A stretch of DNA of 64,000 nucleotides from Rhodoligotrophos defluvii (GCF_005281615.1 NZ_SZZM01000001.1:372272-436271), one strand, 5' to 3'; counted from the stretch's first letter, positions 17,673 to 26,440 are shown. A program made the numbers and translations. Notes: generated from the sequence alone by a model not told the origin.

Positions 17673-19903
17673 CACGCGTGCTTGCCGGCTATACCGACCG
17701 CATCAGCGTCTGTCCTGGGGAGACGATCGCCTTCAAGGTGTCGGCGGAGGATGGCGCATCCAGCTATCGGGCCTCGCTGGTGCGGCTCCATTGCCTGGAT
17801 TCCCACCGGGACGGGCCCGGCCTTCAGGAAGAGGTTGTTCCATGCGCCTTCGATGGCGTCCATCCGGCCCGCCATCAGCCCATTCACATAGGGTCCTGCG
17901 CGGTCGTCGATGGTGGGCCCGCCGTTGCCCGCCTGCGCAGCTTCTCCATCGCAGCAATGATCTGGCCGACGCTCCGAAAAGACGAGGACCAGGTGATTGC
18001 CTCGGCGTCAGGGGGCGAGGGTGGGTTCGCGCTCGCCCTCGATCCAGGAGGCCGGCTCACCCTTTCCTTCTCCAACGGCAGCAGGTTGACGCTGAAGCAG
18101 CCGCTCCTGTTGCGCGAATGGGTTTTGGTGGCGGCGAGCTATGATGAGCAAAGCGGTCTCGCTGCATTGCACGCCACGCCGGCCAACACGCATGCGGGCT
18201 ATTTCCCTCCGGAGCACCTTTCGGGCGTGGTGGAGGCTGGCCTGGCGACCGGCGGGGAAGGGACCCTGGTCCTTGCGGCCGGGCGTGATAGCCAGCAGCG
18301 GTTCGTGCATCACTTCAATGGCAAGATCGACAGTCCGCGGCTCACGGACAGCGCGCTACCGGTCGAGGCGCTGCGGCGGATTGTTGCTGATCCGTTTGAT
18401 CCTGAACGCTCGGCCCATGTGATCGGTGCCTGGGACTTCGCGCAGGAGATGGGTCGCGAGACCATCGTCGATCTTTCGCCGAATCGCCTGGACGGTCGCC
18501 TCGTCAACATGCCGACGCGCGCCATGAAGGGCTGGAACTGGTCGGGGCGCTGGCAGGACTGGAAGCACGCGCCGCAGGAGTATGGCGCCATTCACTTCCA
18601 TGATGACGACCTGTCCGACTGCCGCTGGGAGACGGATTTCACCTTCACGATCCCTGCGGATCTGCCAAGCGGTTTCTATGCCGCGAAGCTCGAAAGCACG
18701 GGCGATCCGGAGCATGTGGTGTTCTTCGTGCGCGCACCGCGGGGCAGGCCCGGCGCCAAGGCGGCATTCCTCGCCTCGACCGCAACCTACATGGCCTATG
18801 GCAACTACCGGGTCATGAACCGCAGCAATCTCTACGAGATGTATCTGGGCCAGCTGCCGGAACTGGTCGAGAGCGACCTCTTTCTCAACGCGCGGCCGCA
18901 ATACGGGGACTCTCTCTACGCCACCCATAATGACGGCAGCGGGATCTCGATCGCGACGCGGCTGAGGCCGATCGTCAATATGCGTCCGAACACCACCCTG
19001 TCGGCCTTCAACGACGACGGCTGGATCCTGGGCTGGTTCAAGGCGCTGGGGCTGGAAGTCGACATCATCACCGACGAGGACCTGCACAATGAGGGGCTGG
19101 CGCTGCTTTCGGACTACCGTCTGGTGATCACCGGCAATCATCCCGAATATGTCTCGACGCGGATGTGGGATGCGTTCCAGGCTTTCCTCGACCGGGGAGG
19201 GCGGCTCATGTATCTGGGCGGCAACGGCTTCTACTGGCGGATCGCTTATCACAGCGAAGTGCCGGGCGTGCTGGAGCTGCGCCGGACGGAGGATGGGCCG
19301 CGCCCCTGGGAGGCGGAGCCTGGCGAATACACCATGAGCTTCAACGGCGAGTATGGCGGGCTGTGGCGGCGCGCCGGCCGGCCCCCGAACGGGCTGATCG
19401 GGGTCGGCTTTACGGCATCGGGCTTCGATATTTCTTCCTATTACCGCCGCACGCCCGAAAGCGCCGATCCACGGGTCCGCTTCATCTTCGAGGGGGTGGA
19501 GGATGAGATCATCGGCAATTTCGGTCTGGCGGGGGGCGCTGCCGCGGGCCAGGAGATCGACCGCTACGACCGATCTCTGGGCTCACCGCCCCACGCGCTG
19601 GTGGTTGCGCGCTCGGAGGACCATACGGAGGAAATGATGGTGGCCAAGGAAGACATGCCGGCCACCAACTACATCATCGGCGGCACCGAAAATCCGCTCG
19701 TCCACGCGGATATGACTTTTTTCGAGACGCCAAATGGCGGTGCGGTCTTCTCCACCGGCTCGATCACCTGGGCCGCGAGCCTGCCCTATAATGGCTTCGA
19801 CAACAACGTGTCGCGGGTCACCGCCAACGTGTTCCGGCGTTTCGTTGATCCGGCGCCGTTTGTTCTCCCCCGGAGGGAGGCCGTTGAAGCCCAGGCGCCA
19901 TGA
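17669..19903 (+). CDS. dmfA2: N,N-dimethylformamidase beta (large) subunit-like protein
   Basis: 744 residues, close to the roughly 760 of known large subunits. An N-terminal part includes a LamG/concanavalin-like beta domain (about 85-210). The catalytic part follows, with ASTATYMAYGNYRVMNRSNLY at about 369-389, SLYATHNDGSG at about 415-425, NHPEYVS (His491, Glu493), and YLGGNGFYWRI. In the Paracoccus enzyme a mononuclear iron is held by two tyrosines and one glutamate with a nearby histidine. The HPE motif fits that pattern, and Tyr374 or Tyr377 and Tyr417 lie at roughly the right distance. The known reaction is hydrolysis of dimethylformamide to formate and dimethylamine. Here the substrate may be a different N-substituted amide brought in by the adjoining importer. 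Confidence 0.72.
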   Translation: MTRVLAGYTDRISVCPGETIAFKVSAEDGASSYRASLVRLHCLDSHRDGPGLQEEVVPCAFDGVHPARHQPIHIGSCAVVDGGPAVARLRSFSIAAMIWPTLRKDEDQVIASASGGEGGFALALDPGGRLTLSFSNGSRLTLKQPLLLREWVLVAASYDEQSGLAALHATPANTHAGYFPPEHLSGVVEAGLATGGEGTLVLAAGRDSQQRFVHHFNGKIDSPRLTDSALPVEALRRIVADPFDPERSAHVIGAWDFAQEMGRETIVDLSPNRLDGRLVNMPTRAMKGWNWSGRWQDWKHAPQEYGAIHFHDDDLSDCRWETDFTFTIPADLPSGFYAAKLESTGDPEHVVFFVRAPRGRPGAKAAFLASTATYMAYGNYRVMNRSNLYEMYLGQLPELVESDLFLNARPQYGDSLYATHNDGSGISIATRLRPIVNMRPNTTLSAFNDDGWILGWFKALGLEVDIITDEDLHNEGLALLSDYRLVITGNHPEYVSTRMWDAFQAFLDRGGRLMYLGGNGFYWRIAYHSEVPGVLELRRTEDGPRPWEAEPGEYTMSFNGEYGGLWRRAGRPPNGLIGVGFTASGFDISSYYRRTPESADPRVRFIFEGVEDEIIGNFGLAGGAAAGQEIDRYDRSLGSPPHALVVARSEDHTEEMMVAKEDMPATNYIIGGTENPLVHADMTFFETPNGGAVFSTGSITWAASLPYNGFDNNVSRVTANVFRRFVDPAPFVLPRREAVEAQAP

Positions 19904-19975
19904 TCGGATCTTGAAGCCCGGCCGATTCTACCGGAAAAGGGCCCTGGCCTCTCGCGAGGCGGAAAGGAAGCAACA

Positions 19976-20677
19976 GTGTCGGCACGAATTCGCGAGGAGC
20001 TCGCTCGGCTGGACCTCCGCCAACCGGAGCGGGTCACGCTGAATGACCGCGTCTACAGCGAGCTGCGGCGGCTGATCATTTCCGGACGGCTGCGCCCGGG
20101 GCAAAGCATTTCGATCCGCGCGCTGGCGAATGTCATCAATGTCAGCCCGATGCCCGTGCGCAGCGCCTTGCAGCGTCTCGTGACGGAAGGTGCGCTTGAT
20201 GTTCAGCCAAACCGTGCCTTCGCGCTTCCCGTGCTGACGCCGGAGGATTTCCGCGAGATTGCCGACGTGCGCGCGACCGTAGAGGGGTTTGCGGCGGAGC
20301 GCGCGGTCCCCAACCTGGGGGAGGAGGATGTCGCGTTCCTCCGCGAAATCAACCGGCAGATGTTCGAGGCCGGAAATGCCGGCCAGGAAAACTATCTCGA
20401 GCTCAACCGGCAATTCCATTTCCACATTTACAACGCCAGCAAAATGCCGCGTCTTCTGCGCTTCATCGAGACTCTGTGGCTGCAGATCGGTCCTCTGCTC
20501 AACCTGGTCGCCGCGCGCGAGGATATCCCCATCGGGCTGCAAGCACACCACGCGATGGTCGCCGCCGTAGCGGCCAAGGACGCGGCCGCGGCCAGAGCAG
20601 CGGTCGAGCGCGACATCCTGGACGCCGCGAAGGTGATCGTCGCGGGTTTGGGCCGAGGTGATTTCGCGACCCGCTGA
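19976..20677 (+). CDS. GntR-family regulator, FCD subfamily
   Basis: 233 residues: N-terminal winged HTH (LNDRVYSELRRLIISGRLRPGQSISIRALANVINVSPMPVRSALQRLVTEGAL, about 22-75) followed by an all-helical FCD ligand domain (LNRQFHFHIYNAS; Asp/His metal-type residues). The start is GTG with AAGGAAG upstream. It lies 72 bases after the amidase gene on the same strand and probably controls that operon, possibly through the palindrome at 10732. It is a paralogue of the regulator at 22775, with a similar HTH and FCD pattern. Confidence 0.85.
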   Translation: MSARIREELARLDLRQPERVTLNDRVYSELRRLIISGRLRPGQSISIRALANVINVSPMPVRSALQRLVTEGALDVQPNRAFALPVLTPEDFREIADVRATVEGFAAERAVPNLGEEDVAFLREINRQMFEAGNAGQENYLELNRQFHFHIYNASKMPRLLRFIETLWLQIGPLLNLVAAREDIPIGLQAHHAMVAAVAAKDAAAARAAVERDILDAAKVIVAGLGRGDFATR

Positions 20678-20688
20678 CGGTCGAGGGT

Positions 20689-21051
20689 TCACGGCTCGAC
20701 GGTCCCCTGCCTTGCCGCCCAGTCGACCGGGTAGAGCGCGTAGAAATAGGCGGCGCGCCCTTTGGCTATGTATTTGAGATGGGTGCCAGACGGCAGCCAG
20801 ACGATATCGCCGGTATTGCACTCATGCTGGCCGTCGTCGAAGGCGATCGTCAGCGGACCTTCCAGAATGAAGAGGATCTCATCATAGGTGACGGTCCAGT
20901 CGATGGTGGTGTTTTCGAGATATTCGATGCCGCCGCCCATGTGCTCGCTTATGGAGCGGTCGATGACGCGGGCGATGGAGGTGGTGCCGGTTGGCGTCAC
21001 GGCTGGCTTGAGCTGCATCTGCGCACGCTTGAAGACCTTCGCCTTGGACAT
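20689..21051 (-). CDS. Cupin-domain protein (EutQ-like)
   Basis: 120 residues forming a single cupin: YDEILFILEGPLTIAFDDGQHECNTGDIVWLPSGTHLKYIAKG. The usual metal histidines are only partly kept. The arrangement resembles EutQ/ethanolamine-utilisation-type cupins. The start at 21051 has TAGGAGC at correct spacing. It lies between the two GntR genes on the opposite strand and downstream of an FAD oxidase, so it may be an accessory enzyme or sensor of the amine pathway. Confidence 0.72.
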   Translation of the reverse strand: MSKAKVFKRAQMQLKPAVTPTGTTSIARVIDRSISEHMGGGIEYLENTTIDWTVTYDEILFILEGPLTIAFDDGQHECNTGDIVWLPSGTHLKYIAKGRAAYFYALYPVDWAARQGTVEP

Positions 21052-21162
21052 GGCCGTTGCTCCTAACCTTTTGCTTTTTCCGAATCGCGAAACTGCCCTG
21101 AAGTTATTGCTTGGTCGCATTTTCTTCACGCGAACCGGTACCCACTTCGCTCGAAAATGCTC

Positions 21163-22593
21163 CTACTGTGCCTGGATGTTGGCTTTCGATGGCGTCACGC
21201 CCGAGGGCGCGAGCTTGGCAAGCCAGGTGGTGATCGGGTCTGGCTTGCGGCCGTCGTGCTCCAGCTGGTCGCGCCGGCGCACCGCCCCGCGCACGAAATG
21301 CGCGCCGATGAAGCGGAACGGCTCCGGCGGGAAGCCGCGGGTGACCGGGCGCACCAGCGCGCAGCCGGCCCAGTGGTTCTCAAGGCCAAGGGCGAGCGAG
21401 GCGAGGACGTGCCCGCCCATATAGGTCATGCCGATGCCGTTGCCGGAAAAGCCGTAACCGTAGAGAATGTCGGGATTTCCGGGCAGGTGGCCGAAAAGCG
21501 GGAGGCCGCTGGCGGTCCGGTCGATGGGGCCGCTCCAGGCACTTGCGAGCGTGAAGTCGGCAAGCGCTGGATGACCATCCCGCAGGGCCCGGCGCATGTC
21601 GTCCACGCGCGAGGAGGGCTGATCGAAACGGCGGTCGACGATACCGCCGAAACCGATATTGCCGCCGGTAACGCCGACATTGAGGCGGCCGTCGCGGGTC
21701 ACCCGGTAACCCGCCACGAACACTCGGGAGTCGATCATCAGCGGCCCGCGCGAATAGCCCACGCTCGCGAGCTTTTCCGGCATCGGGGTCGAAACCGCAT
21801 CATCACTGGCGATGTTGAAAATCGCCGGGGCAAGCTCCGGCACCGCGCCCGACCACGCATTCATGGCAAGGATCAGCTTTCCCGTGCGCACACGTCCGTG
21901 CGCAGTTTCCACAACGAGCTGACCACTCCGGCTGAAGCGCCTCATGGCCGATTTTTCATGGATGCGGATGCGTCGGTTCAAGGCAACCTGCCGCAGGCCG
22001 CGCGCCAGAAATCCCGGGTGAATGGTCGCTGCGGTTTCATCAAGCACGCCCGCGAGATGGCGGGTCGAGCCCGTGAGGGCTGCGATCTCCTCCCGTGTCA
22101 CCGGCCGTGCCGGCGCGTAGTCATGACGCGCCAGCCTGTTTAGGGCGTCGTCCCAAGCGCCGCGCTGTGCCGGGCAGGTCGCGCCCCAGATCCAGCCGAC
22201 GCGATCGAACCAGCAATCGATGCCGTTTTCACGGCAAAAGCTCTCGATGCCGTCGACCGCCTCCCGCGACAGCTTTACGAGACGCAATGCTTCTTCCTCG
22301 CCCCGCAGAGACGCGAGCGCGCTGAACTTCGCCCAAGCTGAAAGCAGCATCCCGGAGTTCCGGCCGCTGGGCCCCCCGCCGCAAATGTCTCTTTCCAAGA
22401 GGACGATGTCGAGTTCGGGCCTCTGCTCCTTAAGGCGGATCGCCGTCCAAAGGCCGAGATAGCCGCCACCCACGATACAGACATCCGCCCGCTGCTCGCC
22501 ATCCAGGGCTGGCGCGAGATCGGGGCGCTCAGCTAATGCCTGTTGCAGCCAGTGGCTGCGCCAGACGATGTCTTGCTCGGGCAGTGTGTCCAT
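21163..22593 (-). CDS. FAD-dependent oxidoreductase, gamma-glutamylputrescine oxidase-like
   Basis: 476 residues. A tryptophan-containing N-terminus (IVWRSHWLQQAL), Rossmann motif VCIVGGGYLGLWTAIRLKEQ at about 38-57, GGGPSGRNSGMLLS, and a C-terminal YGYGFSGNGIGMTYMGG block mark the DAO/PuuB-OrdL group. It likely oxidises an amine or N-alkylated amino acid. It is divergent from the GntR gene at 22775, and the shared region holds TTGATC palindromes. It is the second such oxidase in the cluster, which suggests two successive oxidative N-dealkylation steps. Confidence 0.82.
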   Translation of the reverse strand: MDTLPEQDIVWRSHWLQQALAERPDLAPALDGEQRADVCIVGGGYLGLWTAIRLKEQRPELDIVLLERDICGGGPSGRNSGMLLSAWAKFSALASLRGEEEALRLVKLSREAVDGIESFCRENGIDCWFDRVGWIWGATCPAQRGAWDDALNRLARHDYAPARPVTREEIAALTGSTRHLAGVLDETAATIHPGFLARGLRQVALNRRIRIHEKSAMRRFSRSGQLVVETAHGRVRTGKLILAMNAWSGAVPELAPAIFNIASDDAVSTPMPEKLASVGYSRGPLMIDSRVFVAGYRVTRDGRLNVGVTGGNIGFGGIVDRRFDQPSSRVDDMRRALRDGHPALADFTLASAWSGPIDRTASGLPLFGHLPGNPDILYGYGFSGNGIGMTYMGGHVLASLALGLENHWAGCALVRPVTRGFPPEPFRFIGAHFVRGAVRRRDQLEHDGRKPDPITTWLAKLAPSGVTPSKANIQAQ

Positions 22594-22610
22594 CGTATCC
22601 GTCGGCTCCT

Positions 22611-22622
22611 ATTTGATCAAAT
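22611..22622. promoter_or_regulatory. Palindrome ATTTGATCAAAT, candidate GntR operator
   Basis: A perfect 12-base palindrome just upstream of the FAD oxidase start, in the divergent gap. A second copy of its core, TTGATCAA, lies at 22755-22762 directly before the GntR start. A half copy (ATTTGATC) is at about 22686-22693. Three related sites between a GntR gene and its divergent neighbour fit autoregulation plus control of the oxidase. Confidence 0.5.
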
Positions 22623-22774
22623 TCAAACCAAAAAATCTCTTGGCATGCAACGAGAAATAACGATAGTACATATCTATGGGGCCATATTTGATCCGAACTG
22701 GGAATCTGAGGTGCAAGCCACCGCTGTTTCTCGGATTGCGTGGTGGGAAGCGAGTTGATCAAAAAAGGGAGCGA

Positions 22775-23533
22775 ATGCGCTCAGGTGTCGAGATGGTGCT
22801 GAACACCGACCATGGTCATCCACGTGAGCGGCTCAACGGCACCGCCCATAGCCGGATCTACGCGGCACTCAAGCAGGCGCTGATGAATGGCGACTTCGTT
22901 CCGGGGCAACGGCTCGTCGTCCGTGCCATTGCGGAGCGGTTCGAGACCAGCGCGATGCCCGTGCGTGAGGCCTTCCGGCAGCTGGTGAGCGATGAAGCCC
23001 TCTTCGATCATCCCAATAGGGGCGTCATCGTACCGGAAGCCACCGTCGAAATCATCGCGGACATCGCTCGTGTCCGCTGTTCCATCGAGGGCGCCGCGGC
23101 GGAGTGGGCTGCGTCCACGATTACCGCCCAAGAGCTTGCTGCCATCGAAGCCATCAACGAGCGGATGGGCGACTGCACTGTGCGAGGCGACACCGCCGAC
23201 TACCTCGCGCTCAACCGCACGTTCCACTTTGCCATCTATGCGGCGTCCCGCTCGGCCACCCTGTTGCCGATCATCGAGCGCCTGTGGCTGCGTGCCGGCC
23301 CCTGGCTCAACATCATGCGCAACGAGGCGACCCTAGGCCTTGGGCTGGACCACCACCTGGAGGTTCTCGAAGCCTTGCGCAGAGGCGATGGGCGTGCCGC
23401 CCGGAGAGCCATCGCCGCCGACATTTCCGATGCAGCCGACATCATTCTGCGTGCGGCCGGCGGCGCGCATCAGGGGCAGATCGATACCGTTCGGCGCGTC
23501 GGCAGGCCTGGAAGGCGCCGAAAGGTCGTCTAA
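22775..23533 (+). CDS. GntR-family regulator, FCD subfamily
   Basis: About 252 residues. The HTH is IYAALKQALMNGDFVPGQRLVVRAIAERFETSAMPVREAFRQLVSDEAL, then an FCD domain with LNRTFHFAIYAASRS. The frame is open upstream, but the ATG at 22775 has a good ribosome site (AAAGGGAG). It lies 33 bases before the beta-keto-acid cleavage enzyme gene, so it is probably cotranscribed with and regulates that gene and the divergent oxidase. Confidence 0.85.
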   Translation: MRSGVEMVLNTDHGHPRERLNGTAHSRIYAALKQALMNGDFVPGQRLVVRAIAERFETSAMPVREAFRQLVSDEALFDHPNRGVIVPEATVEIIADIARVRCSIEGAAAEWAASTITAQELAAIEAINERMGDCTVRGDTADYLALNRTFHFAIYAASRSATLLPIIERLWLRAGPWLNIMRNEATLGLGLDHHLEVLEALRRGDGRAARRAIAADISDAADIILRAAGGAHQGQIDTVRRVGRPGRRRKVV

Positions 23534-23566
23534 GGATTGAACCGGGGACAACCAGAAGAGGGCTTC

Positions 23567-24502
23567 ATGCAGGCAAGGTCGAAAGTCATCATCACCTGCG
23601 CGGTGACGGGCTCAATCCACACGCCGACCATGAGCCCATATCTTCCCGTCACGCCAGACGAGATCGTGGACGCCGCGGTGGGCGCGGCGGAGGCCGGCGC
23701 TGCCATCATTCATCTCCATGCGCGTGATCCGCAGACAGGCAAGCCCTCGCCCGATCCGCGCCTCTTCATGAACTTCCTGCCGCGCATCAAGCAGCAGACC
23801 AACGCCGTGATGAACATTTCGACCGGCGGCGGGCTGAAGATGAGCCTGGAGGAGCGGCTCGAGGCCGCTCATGCCGCCAAGCCGGAACTGTGCTCACTCA
23901 ACATGGGGTCCATGAATCTCGGGCTCCATCACGTGGCGGTCAAATATTCGGATTGGAAGCACGACTGGGAGAAGCCCTATCTCGAAGCCACCCGCGGCGG
24001 CATCGTCTCCAACACCTTCGAGCAGATCGAGCGGGTCATCGTGGACGTCGGGCAGGCCTATGGCACGCGCTTCGAGTTCGAGTGCTATGACGTGGGCCAC
24101 CTCTACACCCTGGCTCATTTTCTCGACAGGAAACTGCTGACGCCACCCCTCTTCGTGCAGAGCATTTTCGGCCTGCTCGGCGGGATCGGCCCTGATCCGG
24201 AAGACCTGCTGCATATGCGGCGCACGGCCGACCGGCTGTTCGGAAGCGACTACCAATGGTCCATCCTTGCGGCAGGCCGGCATCAGATGGGACTGTGCAC
24301 GATGGGCGCCATCATGGGCGGCAATGTGCGCGTGGGGTTGGAAGATAGCCTCTATGCCGGCAAGGGCCAGCTTGCCAGGAGCAATGCGGAGCAGGTGGCG
24401 AAGATCCGTCGTATTCTCGGCGAGCTGTCGCTGGACATCGCCACACCCGATGAGGCGCGCGATATGCTGAAGCTGAAGGGCGGTCACGAGGTTGGCTTTT
24501 GA
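23567..24502 (+). CDS. Beta-keto acid cleavage enzyme (BKACE, DUF849)
   Basis: About 311 residues. IITCAVTGSIHTPTMSP at the N-terminus and IIHLHARDPQTGKPSPDP, whose His49 and His51 match the zinc-binding HxH of 3-keto-5-aminohexanoate cleavage enzyme (Kce). Later EFECYDVGHLYTLAHF carries the third metal ligand region. Family members condense a beta-keto acid with acetyl-CoA, giving acetoacetate and a new CoA thioester. The thioesterase gene overlaps its stop. The particular keto acid is unknown; the neighbouring oxidases and amidase suggest an amine-derived one. Confidence 0.85.
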   Translation: MQARSKVIITCAVTGSIHTPTMSPYLPVTPDEIVDAAVGAAEAGAAIIHLHARDPQTGKPSPDPRLFMNFLPRIKQQTNAVMNISTGGGLKMSLEERLEAAHAAKPELCSLNMGSMNLGLHHVAVKYSDWKHDWEKPYLEATRGGIVSNTFEQIERVIVDVGQAYGTRFEFECYDVGHLYTLAHFLDRKLLTPPLFVQSIFGLLGGIGPDPEDLLHMRRTADRLFGSDYQWSILAAGRHQMGLCTMGAIMGGNVRVGLEDSLYAGKGQLARSNAEQVAKIRRILGELSLDIATPDEARDMLKLKGGHEVGF

Positions 24503-24939
24503 GCAGGGAACCGCGAGTCACCTTTGCCGGCGTCACGCATCCGTGGATGTGTGACGTGATGGGGCACGTTAATGTGCGCCACTACGCCGCCATGTTCGAT
24601 GACGCGAGCTTCCAACTGCTTGGCTATCTCGCCGGGACCGGGCAGGAAACAGAGACCGGCAGGGGGTGGGCCGACGCGCGCTTCGTGATGGAATATAAGC
24701 GGGAGCTATCGGCCGGGACGCTGGTGACCATCCGCACGCAGGTTACCCGGATCGGCCGGAGTTCTCTCACTTACCGGCACGAGATGTCAGGCACCCTTGA
24801 CGGAGCGCTGCGGGCCGAGGCCGAGGTCGTGACGGTGCGGTTCGACCTTTCGGCACGGGCACCCACCGCGCTGGAACCGGAGATCAGAGAGAGGGCCGGA
24901 GCGCTGCTGAGGAACCATCCAGAAAAGGCATCACCGTAA
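24499..24939 (+). CDS. Acyl-CoA thioesterase, hotdog fold (4HBT)
   Basis: 146 residues starting at a TTG that overlaps the previous stop. The hotdog active-site pattern is HPWMCDVMGHVNVRHYAAMFDDASFQL (D-x2-GHxN). It probably hydrolyses the CoA ester released by the adjoining BKACE, completing that step. The coupling by overlap makes a shared pathway likely; the acyl group is unknown. Confidence 0.78.
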   Translation: MSREPRVTFAGVTHPWMCDVMGHVNVRHYAAMFDDASFQLLGYLAGTGQETETGRGWADARFVMEYKRELSAGTLVTIRTQVTRIGRSSLTYRHEMSGTLDGALRAEAEVVTVRFDLSARAPTALEPEIRERAGALLRNHPEKASP

Positions 24940-24955
24940 CGATTGGACATCTCAT

Positions 24956-26044
24956 TTATGTGCTGCTCGCCAGCGCGGCTGATCGTTTGAACTTTATGAC
25001 GGCTCTGGTTCCATCCTGGGGGATCGATCGAAATGTGAAATCTGCCCTGGCATTCTCTACAAGCGTCTGGACCATGAGCTCGCCAAGTTTGCCGCGCTGT
25101 GGCCAAGTCTTCCCGGCAGGCATTCCAACGCCATCGTCCGCTACAACGACTTCGCAACCAGCCTCGTCCACGGTGCTATGAAGTCTGATCGTTCCGCCCT
25201 CTCGATCACGAAAGGCATGCTTAAGTGAATTGATAAGCAATTCGTTTACGACCAAGCCCGTAGGCATGGCCACATTGATCGACGCTGGATATGCATGCAC
25301 CTGCAGGTCGAGCTTAATCCCTTCCGTCGCGTGCGAAGCCATCACCAACGCGGCGATTTGGCTGAGATAAGCTCCAAGGTCAATCTCACCCTCGTCATCC
25401 GCTATTGAAAGGACGTCGTAAAGGCTAGAGAGGGCAGCCACGCGGCCGGAAAGGCGCTCGAAGGCTTGGCGGTCTATCGTTGCAGCGTTTCGCATCTCCA
25501 ATCGGATCAGTGCCGTAATCATCTGAAGGTTGTTTTTGACCCGATGTTGTAGCTCTCGAAGGCGTAGATCCTTTTCTCTCGCGCGATCTTGCGCCTCCCG
25601 TTGAGGAGACCCGCGGCTTGAGCTCGGCGGTACGAAGGCAACCAGCCTGTATTTGGGCCGTCCGGTGTCATCTTGGATCAGATTGGAGTGAACATCGAGA
25701 GCCGTATGCTGCGCTCCCGATGTCTGCAGATTGAACGTGCCGAGCAATTCGCTTCCTTGCACGATTGCGGAAGCTAGATCCGGTCCATTGGACCCATCGA
25801 TCCGCTCAGCCTGTAGGAGATCCCAACTTTGGCCAGCTGTCTGTCCCGCCTGCACTCCTGAGAGCCGCTCGAACTGCGGATTTACGTAGATGATCGTTTC
25901 CTCGCCACGGAATTCCGAGAGCGCTATAGCGATCGGAACCTGGTCCAGGAACTTCTTAAACTGATGGCTCTCCAACGCGTCGGCGAGCTCAGGACTGCTG
26001 ATCAGGCCTTCTACCGTTTCCGGCTCCTCGCCAGCGGATGTCAT
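24956..26044 (-). CDS. PAS-containing sensor histidine kinase, HisKA_2 type
   Basis: 362 residues: PAS domain (about 30-140, PIAIALSEFRGEETIIYVNPQFERLSGV), then the HisKA_2 dimerisation box RELQHRVKNNLQMITALIRLE (His167 as phospho-acceptor), and an HATPase domain (NELLINSLKHAF, VVADDGVGMPAG, LGELMVQTLVENARADF). The LOV-type flavin cysteine motif is absent (GQSWDLLQAE instead of the Cys-containing form), so light sensing is unlikely. No partner response regulator is adjacent. Confidence 0.85.
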   Translation of the reverse strand: MTSAGEEPETVEGLISSPELADALESHQFKKFLDQVPIAIALSEFRGEETIIYVNPQFERLSGVQAGQTAGQSWDLLQAERIDGSNGPDLASAIVQGSELLGTFNLQTSGAQHTALDVHSNLIQDDTGRPKYRLVAFVPPSSSRGSPQREAQDRAREKDLRLRELQHRVKNNLQMITALIRLEMRNAATIDRQAFERLSGRVAALSSLYDVLSIADDEGEIDLGAYLSQIAALVMASHATEGIKLDLQVHAYPASINVAMPTGLVVNELLINSLKHAFRDREGGTIRLHSTVDEAGCEVVVADDGVGMPAGKTWPQRGKLGELMVQTLVENARADFTFRSIPQDGTRAVIKFKRSAALASST

Positions 26045-26102
26045 GATGTTGATCTCTTCGGACCGAAAAAATCGATGTTATCAACACGGACACGATCATC
26101 CA

Positions 26103-26300
26103 ATGGATTCCAGGCGTGCAGCGGGACCAACAGCGGATTTGCCGCGCCTAGTGCCAGCGCCTTCGATTTTCGCGACCACGGGTGAGGACGCTCTCATTGA
26201 GCTGGAAATCCTCGGCAACATGTTCGAGGACATCTATAAAGGTTGCGGTCTTCTCGGAGGGTCGGTGAGCTCGTCTGACCCGGAATATTGGCGCCGTTGA
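26103..26300 (+). CDS. Possible small protein, unrecognised
   Basis: A 65-codon open frame starting at ATG 26103 (the frame is open from 26043), with an acidic middle (GEDALIELEILGNMFEDIYKGCG). There is no good ribosome site and no recognised family. It lies divergent from the sensor kinase and before the tRNA. Apart from this frame I see nothing in 26045-26363. Treat as uncertain. Confidence 0.25.
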   Translation: MDSRRAAGPTADLPRLVPAPSIFATTGEDALIELEILGNMFEDIYKGCGLLGGSVSSSDPEYWRR

Positions 26301-26363
26301 TAACCGGGTGATGACCAGTGTGCGCCTAATGCTCCTGGCCTGAACCTAAGCTGTTGAAAAGAA

Positions 26364-26440
26364 TGGTACAGCTGCCCCGGCTCGAACGGGGGACCTCCTG
26401 ATCCACAATCAGGCGCTCTAACCAACTGAGCTACAGCTGC
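26364..26440 (-). tRNA. tRNA-His (GTG anticodon)
   Basis: The minus strand folds into a full cloverleaf of 77 bases including an encoded CCA: acceptor stem 7 pairs (1-72 is G-T), D arm GCTC/GAGC, anticodon stem CCTGA/TCAGG with loop TTGTGGA (anticodon GTG), and T arm CCCCG/CGGGG with TTCGAGC. The base before position 1 is C, not G, and position 73 is A. Alphaproteobacteria are known to lack the G(-1):C73 identity pair in tRNA-His. Confidence 0.95.

Noticed and set aside
25800-26000. LOV photosensor in the sensor kinase at 24956-26044
   Set aside because: The cysteine that binds flavin in LOV domains is absent; an ordinary PAS domain is the safer call.
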